Assembly (NCBI RefSeq): GCF_900129925.1
Contig: NZ_FQXI01000013.1
Coordinates: 1 to 54,454 of the forward strand
Length of the DNA stretch: 54,454 nt
Origin: Anaerosphaera aminiphila DSM 21120
GTDB taxonomy: Bacteria; Bacillota; Clostridia; Tissierellales; Peptoniphilaceae
Direction of reading: 5' to 3'
Below the pieces are notes generated by a model, which worked only from the letters and a program-made list of their open reading frames with translations, did no database searches and was not told where the DNA came from. Of the stretch, positions 1-8,731 are shown piece after piece (the stretch's first letter is position 1; every line of letters begins with the position of its first letter). Position numbers and translations under genes: made by a program.

Positions 1-89
1 ATATGGTAAAGGATTTTTGGGATACGTGCATTCTTTTTTTGCAAAAAAATAAATGTTGGAGTACTCACCCCAACATTTATTATAGAACC
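1..89 (-). mobile_element. ISL3-family IS, terminal fragment (continues left of window)
   Basis: Bases 1-89 match 35756-35844, the transposase-upstream end of the complete IS in this window, almost base for base; the main difference is a short change in the loop of the terminal hairpin (near 61-66). The element ends at the sequence GAACC at 85-89. The next eight bases, TTTTTTTA (90-97), are the expected size for an ISL3 target duplication, but the left copy is outside the window. The rest of the element, including its transposase on the minus strand, lies to the left. Confidence 0.85.
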
Positions 90-121
90 TTTTTTTACTT
101 CGTAATATTAAGGATAAATAT

Positions 122-157
122 AAAAAATCAGAGTAGAAGTTCTCTACTCTGATTTTT
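122..157. terminator. Bidirectional intrinsic terminator after SLH gene
   Basis: A 12-bp perfect stem (AATCAGAGTAGA and its complement) with a 5-nt loop is flanked by A- and T-runs, so it can act in both directions. On the minus strand it lies just after the stop of the SLH protein gene. Confidence 0.85.
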
Positions 158-172
158 TATATTTGAATTTTT

Positions 173-2155
173 TTAATTAATTATTGTTCCACTTCCCGTA
201 TAGTTGTCATAGTGGTCAATTTCTTTACTTTCTTTATCTATCTTTTCTATAGATACTCCACCCAATGTGTTTCCAGATTTATAGCCACTTATTCTAATTA
301 TGTCATATATATCAAAGCCTTTTTCAGCATCGAAATAATATTCTTCGCCTTTTCTTAAAGCACCTGTTCCATCATTTAGCACTTTTATTCTATAAGTTTT
401 TGTAGTGCTGTTAAACACTCCATCTACTGTTATATGAGTTATTTGAGCCACAGTATCAAACTGGTTATTTTCATTAATGATTTTTATTTTTAATATCTTG
501 CTACCATCAAGTTCAAGTTCAACATACTTATTTCTTAAATATCCTGAATCAATGCTATTTATTCTAAGTCCATCTTCTTCGTATACAGACGTATTTCTAG
601 TCAAATAATAAGTTGTTCTGTTGCCATTTGAACTTTCAAGTGTAACACTTCCAGTTTCATTATTTGAATTAGTACTAGAATATACATCTATATTTGTAAT
701 TCTACCAATATTTAATTTTTCATCACTTGAACCAGTTCTAGTAACTATTTTAAAGTTTGTAGTAAGTGTTACTTTTTCTCCAACTTTAAGGTTATTAAAT
801 AATTCACTGTTGTTATTATTTATATAGTTACCGTAGAAAGTATAAGTTTTTCCATTGTCCAATTTAAGTTTTATAGTTTCTCTTCTATCAGAAGAACTTG
901 AAGAGTCTGAAATTGAAGTAGTACTCTTGCTAGTTATTTCTCCTGTAACTGAACCACTCTTTGGATAAGACATAACTTCTATAACTTTTCCAGAAGAGTC
1001 AGTTTTAAATTCAACTAGTGAATCTAATTTTAAATCACCTGATTTTACTTCTTTTCCAAGTTCATAAATTTTTGCATTTGTAGCAAGTTCAAAGTTGCTA
1101 TTGTCTGTAGTTTTAATATCGTCTGATTTTACGTCAATATTGTCCTTATTTGTAGTGTACTTAACTGTTATTCCATTTGAATTAGTTGCAGTAATATAGC
1201 CAATTAAGTCTTTAGAGCTGTTAGTAACTTCTATAGTTTTTGCCACACCTGCAACAGTTGTGTCACTACTTTCTGAATAAGTTACTTTAACTTCTTGTCC
1301 GGCTTTTATATCGCTAAACGCTGCAGTTTTGTCATTCATTTTATAAGTAGTACTTGAGTTCACTCTAAATTGTGATCTCTTTGCATCTTTTTCAATGATA
1401 ATGGCATCTAAGTTATTTAAGCTTGTAGATAAAACTACTGTACCTGTTGCCTCTTTAGTTTCAGAGCTTACGGCACCGGTTTTTGTCTTATAGTCATAAG
1501 ATAACTTTGTAATTTTAGCCATTTCAGATCTTCTAATGTACCTATCTCCATCAAAGTTTCCCTCTGATCCAGTAGCTGAGAAAATTCCCGCCTCAACTAG
1601 TGACGCCAAATATCCCTTAGTAGAAGCCGGTATTTTGTCAATGTCTTTGTGTTTTAAAACTGAATCATTTCCACTTGAAGATAAGTTTAATCCTCTACCA
1701 AAATATACAGCAACTGTGTTTCTATTTGGATATACCATACTATCTGAATCTATAAAGCCTTTACTTTTAGCTTCTTTAAGAGTTTCTTCAGTTATGATAT
1801 TTTTGTCAACAGCAAGAGATACTGCTTCTTTTGCCCATGAGCTAACTCCATATTTATCACATATTGAACCGTATTTATCAACTGCTTTAGTTAAATCGTC
1901 TTTTGATGGATTTATTATTCCCTTTAACAGTTGAAGAGTTTCTTCTAAGCTTACAGGTTTAGTTGGTTGAAAGTCTCCGCCTGGATATCCTTCAATTATG
2001 CCCTTGTCACTCATTTCGTCTATATAATCATAGGCCCAACTATATCCACCGCTTTTTTTAACGTCATTAAATTCCTTTGCTGAAACTACACTTGGAACTA
2101 ACATGATGGCACAAAGGCCAACAGATAATATCCTTGTAATTTTTTTATTATTCAT
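173..2155 (-). CDS. Secreted SLH-domain surface protein
   Basis: A 660-residue exported cell-surface protein. Residues 1-26 form a signal peptide (basic start, hydrophobic core, cleavage after VSA). Three S-layer-homology regions follow (about 28-77, 100-155 and 165-225), with typical F-x-D-v, W-A and GI-(I/E)-GYPGG patterns; SLH domains usually bind pyruvylated secondary cell-wall polymer. The remaining 430 residues are Thr/Ser/Asn-rich and predicted beta-rich, with repeated segments of the type 'TGxVxxxSxxNxI' and 'GxVTGEITS' that resemble DUF5666-like beta domains. I cannot assign a ligand. The start is supported by GGGAGG before ATG. It is monocistronic, divergent from the next gene, and ends at a strong terminator. 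A structural or adhesin role is likely; enzymatic activity is not evident. Confidence 0.88.
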   Translation of the reverse strand: MNNKKITRILSVGLCAIMLVPSVVSAKEFNDVKKSGGYSWAYDYIDEMSDKGIIEGYPGGDFQPTKPVSLEETLQLLKGIINPSKDDLTKAVDKYGSICDKYGVSSWAKEAVSLAVDKNIITEETLKEAKSKGFIDSDSMVYPNRNTVAVYFGRGLNLSSSGNDSVLKHKDIDKIPASTKGYLASLVEAGIFSATGSEGNFDGDRYIRRSEMAKITKLSYDYKTKTGAVSSETKEATGTVVLSTSLNNLDAIIIEKDAKRSQFRVNSSTTYKMNDKTAAFSDIKAGQEVKVTYSESSDTTVAGVAKTIEVTNSSKDLIGYITATNSNGITVKYTTNKDNIDVKSDDIKTTDNSNFELATNAKIYELGKEVKSGDLKLDSLVEFKTDSSGKVIEVMSYPKSGSVTGEITSKSTTSISDSSSSSDRRETIKLKLDNGKTYTFYGNYINNNNSELFNNLKVGEKVTLTTNFKIVTRTGSSDEKLNIGRITNIDVYSSTNSNNETGSVTLESSNGNRTTYYLTRNTSVYEEDGLRINSIDSGYLRNKYVELELDGSKILKIKIINENNQFDTVAQITHITVDGVFNSTTKTYRIKVLNDGTGALRKGEEYYFDAEKGFDIYDIIRISGYKSGNTLGGVSIEKIDKESKEIDHYDNYTGSGTIIN

Positions 2156-2193
2156 TTTTCAAACCTCCCATTCAATAATAAATAACTACAATT

Positions 2194-2199
2194 ATTATA
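2194..2199 (-). promoter_or_regulatory. Predicted -10 of SLH gene promoter
   Basis: TATAAT on the minus strand, about 40 bp upstream of the start codon. No good -35 is visible at 16-18 bp, so this is a weak prediction. Confidence 0.4.
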
Positions 2200-2276
2200 T
2201 CACACAAAACCTTTAGTAATATTACAAATATATTGCATTTATTAAACCTTTTCCTCATATTAACTTTCTAATAACC

Positions 2277-2306
2277 TTGTTTATTCCCTATGTTTTACTG
2301 TATAAT
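2277..2306 (+). promoter_or_regulatory. Predicted promoter of siroheme-synthase-like gene
   Basis: TTGTTT (2277-2282), 18-bp spacer, TATAAT (2301-2306). Transcription would start near 2313, which rules out the ATG at 2290 as the start of the downstream gene. Confidence 0.65.
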
Positions 2307-2340
2307 ACTATTATATAAAAATATGAACGGGAGGAGTTCT

Positions 2341-3039
2341 ATGAGATACTTACCTGTAAGCTTCGACACTAGAAATAAAAATGTATTAGTTTTAGGCGGT
2401 GGACTTTTAAGTCTTTCAAAAATTAAAGTTCTTTTAAAAACTGAGTTTAATATATATGTAATCTCTGATACCTTTGTAGATGAAATATACGAACTGGAAA
2501 AAGAATATGCAGACAAATTATTTTTAAAGGAAGAAAGTTTAGATGGCAACTTTATATTTTTTGCATATGACTATGTGCTCATTGCAACTAATGACTTTGT
2601 ATTAAATAATGCCTTGGAAAAACGTGCTCAAAAATCTAATATCTTATATGAAAGATGCGATGTATTTTCTAATTCAACTATGCTTATGAATAGAATATTG
2701 GAAAAAGGTGGACTTGCAATTGGAATTACTACAGATAAATTAAATCCAACTATTTCAGATATTATCTATGAGGACATAGAAAAGTTATTTGAAACTTATG
2801 ATGAAGAAAAAATTAAAATTTTAAATAGGATAAGGGCTGAATTAGTGAGAAAAAATTCTCCTGATATTGACAATATTATTAGAGAGTTATATGCCACTGA
2901 AAAAATTAACTTAAATACTTATTTAAACAATTTAAAAGTTATAAACTCTAGCATAACTTCAACCAGTGATACAGTTGAAGATAAAAGTAGTGATGACAAA
3001 AACAACTTGGATAATAAAACAGATTCTGATAAAATTTAA
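2341..3039 (+). CDS. Precorrin-2 dehydrogenase/siroheme synthase N-domain-like NAD(P)-binding protein
   Basis: A 232-residue cytoplasmic protein resembling the Met8/CysG N-terminal family, which oxidises precorrin-2 to sirohydrochlorin and may insert iron. The start MRYLPVSFDTRNKNVLVLGGG gives the family's opening and a glycine-rich Rossmann loop (about residues 17-21). The segment YVLIATND and the later ITTDKLNPTISDII (family consensus often ISTGGxSPxxA) also fit. The Asp after the loop could be the base, but I cannot confirm it. The last 30 residues are a charged Asp/Lys/Ser tail not usual for the family. The start at 2341 is chosen because GGGAGGAG lies just before it and the promoter -10 overlaps the longer ORF. 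No other tetrapyrrole gene is in the window, so the substrate is inferred. Confidence 0.75.
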   Translation: MRYLPVSFDTRNKNVLVLGGGLLSLSKIKVLLKTEFNIYVISDTFVDEIYELEKEYADKLFLKEESLDGNFIFFAYDYVLIATNDFVLNNALEKRAQKSNILYERCDVFSNSTMLMNRILEKGGLAIGITTDKLNPTISDIIYEDIEKLFETYDEEKIKILNRIRAELVRKNSPDIDNIIRELYATEKINLNTYLNNLKVINSSITSTSDTVEDKSSDDKNNLDNKTDSDKI

Positions 3040-3053
3040 TTATTATATTAACT

Positions 3054-3078
3054 CCCAACAATATTGTTGGGCGTTTTT
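3054..3078 (+). terminator. Intrinsic terminator between siroheme-like gene and ABC operon
   Basis: Hairpin CCCAACAA-TA-TTGTTGGG followed by CGTTTTT. It ends only about 30 nt before the ABC ATPase start, and I see no clear separate promoter after it, so partial readthrough may feed the ABC genes. Confidence 0.8.
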
Positions 3079-3108
3079 CTTGAAAAATATTTTAAAATTG
3101 GTGGTTCT

Positions 3109-3822
3109 ATGTTAAAAATCGAAAATTTAATTAAAAATTATGGAGATAAAAACGTACTTAAAGACATTAACTTAAATATAGAGTCCGGAGATATATTCGG
3201 ATTTATAGGAAAAAATGGTGCAGGTAAGACTACTACTATTAAATGTGCTGTAGGCTTAATAGACTTTGACAGCGGAAATATAGAAATAAATAGTTTAAAT
3301 ATAAAAGCTCACCCCTTAGAGTGCAAAGAAGTTACCGCTTATATTCCCGATAATCCTGACCTATATGAATTTATGACGGGGACTGAATACTTAAACTTCA
3401 TTGCCGATGTATTTGATATTGAATTATTTGAACGTACAGAAAAAATTAACGAGTATTCAGAAATATTTGACTTAAAAGACGATTTAAGTTCATTAATTTC
3501 CACATACTCTCATGGAATGAAACAAAAACTTGCAATTATAAGTGCCCTAATTCACAATCCCAAACTTTTAATTTTAGATGAGCCCTTTGTTGGTCTTGAC
3601 CCAACAGCAACTCACTTTCTAAAAGAACAGTTTAAAGAAATGTGTAATAGAGGCTGTGCAATTTTTTTCTCAACTCACGTATTGGAAGTGGCTCAAAACC
3701 TATGTAATAAAATAGCAATTATAAAAGATGGTGTTATTGTAGAACAGGGAAATACCAAAGAAATCGCGGAAAATTCTTCTCTGGAAAACATTTTTATGGA
3801 GTTAATGAAAGATGAGAATTGA
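3109..3822 (+). CDS. ABC transporter ATP-binding protein
   Basis: A 237-residue ABC ATPase that would drive the membrane protein encoded directly after it. Walker A is GKNGAGKT (34-41), the signature region is YSHGMKQKL (an SHG variant of LSGGQ), Walker B is LLILDEP and the switch His lies in STHVLE. The start at 3109 is preferred over the upstream ATG because it gives the standard family beginning (MLKIENLIKNYG) and has GGTGG at the right distance. It overlaps the permease gene by 11 bp, indicating translational coupling. The type (ABC-2-like, one ATPase plus one large permease) suggests an exporter; the substrate is unknown. Confidence 0.9.
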   Translation: MLKIENLIKNYGDKNVLKDINLNIESGDIFGFIGKNGAGKTTTIKCAVGLIDFDSGNIEINSLNIKAHPLECKEVTAYIPDNPDLYEFMTGTEYLNFIADVFDIELFERTEKINEYSEIFDLKDDLSSLISTYSHGMKQKLAIISALIHNPKLLILDEPFVGLDPTATHFLKEQFKEMCNRGCAIFFSTHVLEVAQNLCNKIAIIKDGVIVEQGNTKEIAENSSLENIFMELMKDEN

Positions 3823-5353
3823 TAAATTAAAACTACTACTTAGTATTGAGATAAAAAAATATGCAAATTCCAATAAATCTAAAAACTCCTTTGCAAGTGT
3901 TGCAATGTTATTTGTGGGAATCTTTGTCTTTATATATTCAATTGCAGGAACAGTTTTTTTATACAACTATGACAAGAATTTAATACCCGGTGTATTCGGA
4001 CTAATAAGTGTAGTTATCATTGTGTTTTCTGTTGCTACTACAGGATATTTAAGTTTGTTTAGTGAAAAAGAATATAATATATTATTTCCACTTCCACTTA
4101 AAGATTCAGAAGTAATAACCAGTAAATTAATTGGTCTATATATTTCAAGTTTGTTTTATATTCTTGTGATACTTTCATTTCCCATATGCTATATGGCAAT
4201 AAAGAGTGAAACACCTGCCTTTATACTAATTGCTATAATTATGCTGCTGGTTTTTCCTGCAATTCCAATTGTAGTTTCTCTACTGGTTACAATGTTTCTG
4301 TCAAAGCACTTTACTTTTAAATATAAAAAACAACTTGGCTCCATACTGGGAATTGTATTAGTTGTGATATTTTATTTGTTAATATACGTATTTCAAAAAT
4401 TATTTTACAACAACTTAGAAAGTGTAGTACTAAATATTAAATCAATATTTGAAGTTATATACTTTCCAATTATTTTCTTTGAAAAGGCAATTTTAACAAA
4501 TAATATTTTAAATGCACTACTCTTTATTATAATTTCCGGATTTATAGTAATAGCAGCATTCATATATATAGAAAAAAATTACTTCACACTTTACAATAGA
4601 GCTAACACTAAGTCCAATAATAAAAATAAAGTTAAGGAAACCTTTAAAAAGCATTCACTGCAAAGCGCCCTTCAAAAAAAAGAGTTGAAACTGTTTTTTT
4701 CCAATAGTACTTATATTTCCAACACAATTGCAATTCCAATTACAATGATAGTTATTGTAATTTTTTCATCCTTTTTAGGTGATGAAAGTTTAAATAATCT
4801 CTCCGGCATTACAAATTTAACTGAAACTATAAACTCCTATACTTTAATACTTCTGTGTATGTTTTCAGTTATGGCTCAAACGGCCTATTGCTCAATGTCT
4901 ATTGAAGGAAATAATATTTGGATTCCCCTTAGCTTGCCAATAAAAAAAGAACAAATATTTTTATCTAAGGTAAGAGTTGGAGTAAGTATAATGTCAGTTC
5001 CTCTAATTATTGGAGCAATTGTTTTAACTCTTCACTTTAAACAGGGTTTTATACCACTTATAATAAATATAGCAGTTCCCATAAACTATTCTATATTTTC
5101 TAACCTTGTAGGACTTTTATATGATTTAAAAACTGTAAACTACAATTGGACCAACTCAAATGAAGTTGTGAAGCAGAGGTTTTCTATGATTGTCGTAATG
5201 CTGGTTTTAATTATTCCCCTTTTAATAATCTTTGTTATTAAATCAAAGCTGCTACTAGATAATGTTCAACTGGGAATAATTACATTTGTAAGTATTTCAA
5301 TTATTAACTTTATTTTATGGAAATTAATATTAAAAAAAGACCTGTATATGTAA
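3812..5353 (+). CDS. ABC-2-type transporter permease
   Basis: A 513-residue integral membrane protein with about 12 hydrophobic segments, for example near residues 28-50, 62-80, 105-165 and 180-205, and again from 290 to the C-terminus. The cytoplasmic segment around SLFSEKEYNILFPLPLKDSEVI is typical of putative ABC exporter permeases, where the conserved LPLK element touches the ATPase. It overlaps the ATPase gene and ends at a strong terminator. Substrate not determinable; such pairs are often implicated in lipid or peptide export, which is only inference here. Confidence 0.82.
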   Translation: MRIDKLKLLLSIEIKKYANSNKSKNSFASVAMLFVGIFVFIYSIAGTVFLYNYDKNLIPGVFGLISVVIIVFSVATTGYLSLFSEKEYNILFPLPLKDSEVITSKLIGLYISSLFYILVILSFPICYMAIKSETPAFILIAIIMLLVFPAIPIVVSLLVTMFLSKHFTFKYKKQLGSILGIVLVVIFYLLIYVFQKLFYNNLESVVLNIKSIFEVIYFPIIFFEKAILTNNILNALLFIIISGFIVIAAFIYIEKNYFTLYNRANTKSNNKNKVKETFKKHSLQSALQKKELKLFFSNSTYISNTIAIPITMIVIVIFSSFLGDESLNNLSGITNLTETINSYTLILLCMFSVMAQTAYCSMSIEGNNIWIPLSLPIKKEQIFLSKVRVGVSIMSVPLIIGAIVLTLHFKQGFIPLIINIAVPINYSIFSNLVGLLYDLKTVNYNWTNSNEVVKQRFSMIVVMLVLIIPLLIIFVIKSKLLLDNVQLGIITFVSISIINFILWKLILKKDLYM

Positions 5354-5367
5354 TTAGAAAATGCTAA

Positions 5368-5402
5368 CAAAAAAGGTAGATGTACAAAACATCTACCTTT
5401 TC
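5368..5402. terminator. Bidirectional terminator between convergent genes
   Basis: Stem AAAAGGTAGATGT with its exact complement around a short A-rich loop; A- and T-tracts on both sides. It serves the ABC operon (plus) and the DUF2007 gene (minus). Confidence 0.9.
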
Positions 5403-5418
5403 AAATTAAATATCTATA

Positions 5419-5652
5419 TTATTCATGACCTAAAACCAACATAATCAAATCTTTTGCCTTAGTATAAGAGTTCTCCTCCACTAAAACTTCTGTGCTGCTC
5501 ATTGCAGATCCTGTAAGTAATCTCATATAGTTTCCCGCATCATAATTTCTTAATAAATAGGGAATATTGTTTTCTTCCAGTGTTCCAACTACCATTGAAA
5601 GTTCAAAATTAGAACTTACAACAGTTAGAGTAACTATATTTACATCATCCAT
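5419..5652 (-). CDS. DUF2007 small protein
   Basis: A 77-residue protein with the DUF2007 pattern: a beta strand (VTLTVVSSNFEL), a helix ending in LEENNIPYLLRN, a loop, then STEVLVEENSYTKAKDLI, giving a ferredoxin-like fold related to PII/ACT-type modules. The family is called 'putative signal transducing protein' but its function is not known. It lies 4 bp after the M24 peptidase gene, with AGGTGAT before ATG, so the two are co-transcribed and end at the same terminator. Confidence 0.75.
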   Translation of the reverse strand: MDDVNIVTLTVVSSNFELSMVVGTLEENNIPYLLRNYDAGNYMRLLTGSAMSSTEVLVEENSYTKAKDLIMLVLGHE

Positions 5653-5656
5653 GAAA

Positions 5657-6730
5657 TCACCTAATAATTGTAAGGTCTTTTGGATAGCTATTTAAAACTT
5701 CACAGCCATCTTCTGTTATTAAAACTAAATCTTCAATTCTAACTCCTGCAACCCCCGGAATATAAATTCCCGGCTCTACAGAAAAAATATTCCCCGGCTG
5801 TAAAACATTTTTATTAATTGAGGAAACATCTCCAATTTCATGAGTTTCCATTCCTATTGAATGCCCTGTTCTATGAGTGAAGTATTTTCCGTATCCTGCT
5901 TTTTCTATTACATCTCTAGCCGCTTTATCTACGTCACAAAATCTTGCTCCGGGCTTTGCTGCAGCTATTCCCGCTAAATTTGCCGCAAGAACTGTCTCAT
6001 AAACTTTTTTTGCCTCTTCACTTACTTCTCTATAAAAAAATGTTCTAGTCATATCTGAACAGTAGTCATTTAAAATACATCCCATGTCAACTACAATACT
6101 TTCTCCAACTTTTTTCTTGGAATTGTCTATTACATGGTGTGGATCTGCTGCATTATCGCCATATCCTATGATAGGATCAAAACTAAATTCATAGGCACCC
6201 AGTGAATTATACACTTCCATTAAATAAGTACTCATTTCTTTTTCAGTTAAGTCCTCAGATAGCTTCTCTTGCATTTTCCCCATTGCACTGTCATTTAACT
6301 TTGAAGCTTCTTCCATTTTCTTTATTTCTTCCGAATCTTTTCTAGATCTAAAATCATCTACAAGGTAGGAAGCTTCTATAAATTTTATACTTGATCTAGC
6401 ATTCATAAGGGGAATTAAGAATCTTGCTCTTAAATTTTTATCTACTCCAATTATTTCACTGTCTTTTATAGCACTTGATAAAATTTTCATTTGATCATCT
6501 GTATCATCTAACCAAATTATTTCAACTCCTTCTATTTCATCAATTGGAAATAACTTATTTATAAATAGTTTTAATTCTCCGGAGTTTTCAATAGATAGGA
6601 TAAGTAATCTCTCACCCGGTTCTATTTTTCTACCTATTAAGTAAAAAATAGAATACGGATCGCTAACTAACACTTGTCCTATATTCTCTTCTTTCATCTT
6701 TGAGCATACTTTTTTTATTCTTTCCTTCAT
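5657..6730 (-). CDS. Xaa-Pro aminopeptidase (M24 family)
   Basis: A 357-residue M24 metallopeptidase of the PepP/PepQ type, which removes N-terminal residues next to proline. The N-terminal half is a creatinase-like domain. The C-terminal pita-bread domain shows all metal-ligand motifs: VVDMGC, CSDMTRTFF, HRTGHSIGMETHE, SVEPGIY and GVRIEDL. The start is taken as the ATG at 6730, 6 nt after AAAGAGGTG; the longer reading frame begins with GTG inside that ribosome-binding site. Upstream lies a plausible promoter; downstream is the DUF2007 gene. Confidence 0.9.
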   Translation of the reverse strand: MKERIKKVCSKMKEENIGQVLVSDPYSIFYLIGRKIEPGERLLILSIENSGELKLFINKLFPIDEIEGVEIIWLDDTDDQMKILSSAIKDSEIIGVDKNLRARFLIPLMNARSSIKFIEASYLVDDFRSRKDSEEIKKMEEASKLNDSAMGKMQEKLSEDLTEKEMSTYLMEVYNSLGAYEFSFDPIIGYGDNAADPHHVIDNSKKKVGESIVVDMGCILNDYCSDMTRTFFYREVSEEAKKVYETVLAANLAGIAAAKPGARFCDVDKAARDVIEKAGYGKYFTHRTGHSIGMETHEIGDVSSINKNVLQPGNIFSVEPGIYIPGVAGVRIEDLVLITEDGCEVLNSYPKDLTIIR

Positions 6731-6755
6731 ATAAATCACCTCTTTATTATTATAA

Positions 6756-6783
6756 ATAATATCACTTATACTATTTTATTCAA
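6756..6783 (-). promoter_or_regulatory. Predicted promoter of M24 peptidase operon
   Basis: On the minus strand TTGAAT, 16-bp spacer, TATTAT, about 26 bp before the start codon. Confidence 0.5.
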
Positions 6784-6862
6784 GTAATGCAGTTTTTAAT
6801 TACTATATTTATTTAAATATTTTTCTTGTATTTTAAACTAAAAACACTTTAAGATTCTGCCA

Positions 6863-6898
6863 TAAAAAATAAAGCTACTTAGTTTAAGCAGCTTTATC
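6863..6898 (-). terminator. Terminator of dlt-like operon, overlapping the last stop codon
   Basis: Minus-strand stem AAAGCTGCTTA / TAAGTAGCTTT (one G-U pair), then TTTTTT. The stop codon of the SGNH-NodB gene (6894-6896) sits in the ascending arm. Confidence 0.8.
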
Positions 6899-8720
6899 TT
6901 ATTGCATTTAGTAAATTTTCATCTGGCATATCTCTATATACGTCTATTCTCTTAAGTTCAAAAAGCGACTGAGGAAGCCCTTTTATAACTGTATTTGTTC
7001 CTTCATTTATAGTAACTGTGGACTTCACCCCTAACAGTCCCAGTAAAATTTCCGAGTGTTCACTATAATAACCTGTAGGGTAGCTAAAAGAATGGATATT
7101 TTTGTTAGTTATATTTTTTATTATACTATCTTCCTCATAAAAATCCTTATTAAAGGCTTTTATATAATCCACTTCACTTTCATTTTCAAATTGCTTTACA
7201 CTACTTCTAACTGGAGTGCTCTTTTCAAATTTTTCCGATTGGTGCATATCATAGCTATGACTTTGTATATCTATTAGACCACTATTATACATTTCAGCGG
7301 CCTCACTAGTGCCAAAATGCGGAATAATCTTCTCCTTAGTGTCTTTATAAGTGTCCTTTCCCAAACTTGAACCTATGATATAAATCGTAGCTTTCATGTC
7401 CAGCTCCTTTAATATAGGATAGGCTATTTTATAATTTGAGTAGTATCCATCATCGAAGGTAATTAAGATTGGATTTTCAGGAAGTTCTGTTCCCTTCTCT
7501 GTGTAATTATACAAGTCACTAAAGGATATTGTATTATACCCACTTTTTTTAATAAGTTCCATTTGTCTTTTAAACTGTTCACTTGAAATTGAGTACTCTC
7601 CATCATCAATACTGTGAAGTAAAATAATCGGAATGCTATCTGTGTAAGTAGAATCATCAAATTTTAATTCATAGTTTTTAAAATTTAATATAAATTCATC
7701 TATATTACTACTATCTACATGATTTCCAAAATCTTCCGGCATATATACACTTTCATCACCGTAAATTTTTGCCAACATCATATCTCCCACGCTATTTCTA
7801 AAGTGCGTACTGTCATAAAAATATCTGGATTCAGTACTTATAGTGGATTTAGAAAAATCCCAAAAGTCAGTAATTTCTCCTAAATCTCTATAAAAAGTTT
7901 CAAGTTCATCTATATTGTAATTGTCAAAGTCCTCCCAGTAAATTGGAAACACTATTACCTGTAAATTTATATTTTTCTCATCACACAATTTTTTTATATC
8001 ACTCATACAATTTTTAAATGAATCTAGCTCAACTAATTTTTTTTCTTCTCTTGGATAATTTTTAAACACGCTATAAGTTTCTCTATTTAAATAGTCTTCC
8101 AAATTTCCAATATTTTCTACATCTCTTGTACTCTTGTCATAAACTCCGGTTTCAGGAATAAATACATCAAAGTCCTTCTGGAAAAAGGAATCTTCCCTTG
8201 CATCTTTAATTTTCGCAAGTGAATATTGCGGATTGGCAAATAAAAAAGTCTTATAGAAATCAAACAAGTTTTTTTCTGCAACTTTCCCATGCATTCTCTG
8301 ATTTATTTCATCGTCTCCAATATCAAAAAACATAGCTGTGTTGTAGTTAATTCCCAAGACTATGTTTTCCACTTCTGTATTTTCGCTTAAATACTTAACT
8401 GTATTATAAGAGTCCATTAAATCAGACCCATAGTAAAAAGAATTGTAGTACTTGTCACCTGTATATTTATTAATAGTGTCCACTTTTATAGAACCACAAC
8501 CTGAAGACCCAACTATATATGAATTAAATTCACCTTTGTGCTTATTAATATATCCTATTTTTGCAGTTCTGGGATTTTGAGTAAAATTATAGGAATCCCA
8601 CTTATAAATCTTATCTCCAAATAGCCCAAAGGGGTCCACTAAAACATTTAAGAGCAGAATGGCGGCAAAAATAATTAGTACTACTGATATAAACATTGTA
8701 AAAAATTTCTTAGTACTCAT
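6894..8720 (-). CDS. Membrane-anchored SGNH hydrolase-NodB polysaccharide deacetylase fusion
   Basis: A 608-residue protein with an N-terminal membrane anchor (about 6-27), followed by two extracellular enzymatic domains. Domain 1 (about 45-330) is SGNH-like, of the AlgX/DltD-related type found beside MBOAT genes: IVGSSGCGS (69-76) offers the nucleophile, probably S73, and YDSTH (302-306) gives the D-x-x-H pair. Domain 2 (about 360-608) is a CE4/NodB deacetylase: ITFDDG (420-425) supplies the catalytic Asp and a metal Asp, SHSYDMH (487-493) the metal His residues, and SFSYPTGYY the later motif. It probably takes acyl groups delivered by the neighbouring MBOAT and may also de-acetylate a glycan. 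The start at 8720 follows GGGAGGACGT. It is last in a five-gene operon. The acceptor polymer is unknown. Confidence 0.8.
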   Translation of the reverse strand: MSTKKFFTMFISVVLIIFAAILLLNVLVDPFGLFGDKIYKWDSYNFTQNPRTAKIGYINKHKGEFNSYIVGSSGCGSIKVDTINKYTGDKYYNSFYYGSDLMDSYNTVKYLSENTEVENIVLGINYNTAMFFDIGDDEINQRMHGKVAEKNLFDFYKTFLFANPQYSLAKIKDAREDSFFQKDFDVFIPETGVYDKSTRDVENIGNLEDYLNRETYSVFKNYPREEKKLVELDSFKNCMSDIKKLCDEKNINLQVIVFPIYWEDFDNYNIDELETFYRDLGEITDFWDFSKSTISTESRYFYDSTHFRNSVGDMMLAKIYGDESVYMPEDFGNHVDSSNIDEFILNFKNYELKFDDSTYTDSIPIILLHSIDDGEYSISSEQFKRQMELIKKSGYNTISFSDLYNYTEKGTELPENPILITFDDGYYSNYKIAYPILKELDMKATIYIIGSSLGKDTYKDTKEKIIPHFGTSEAAEMYNSGLIDIQSHSYDMHQSEKFEKSTPVRSSVKQFENESEVDYIKAFNKDFYEEDSIIKNITNKNIHSFSYPTGYYSEHSEILLGLLGVKSTVTINEGTNTVIKGLPQSLFELKRIDVYRDMPDENLLNAIR

Positions 8721-8731
8721 ACGTCCTCCCA

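Noticed and set aside
2290-2340. Longer start for the siroheme-synthase-like protein
   Set aside because: The extra codons overlap the -10 element and lack a ribosome-binding site.
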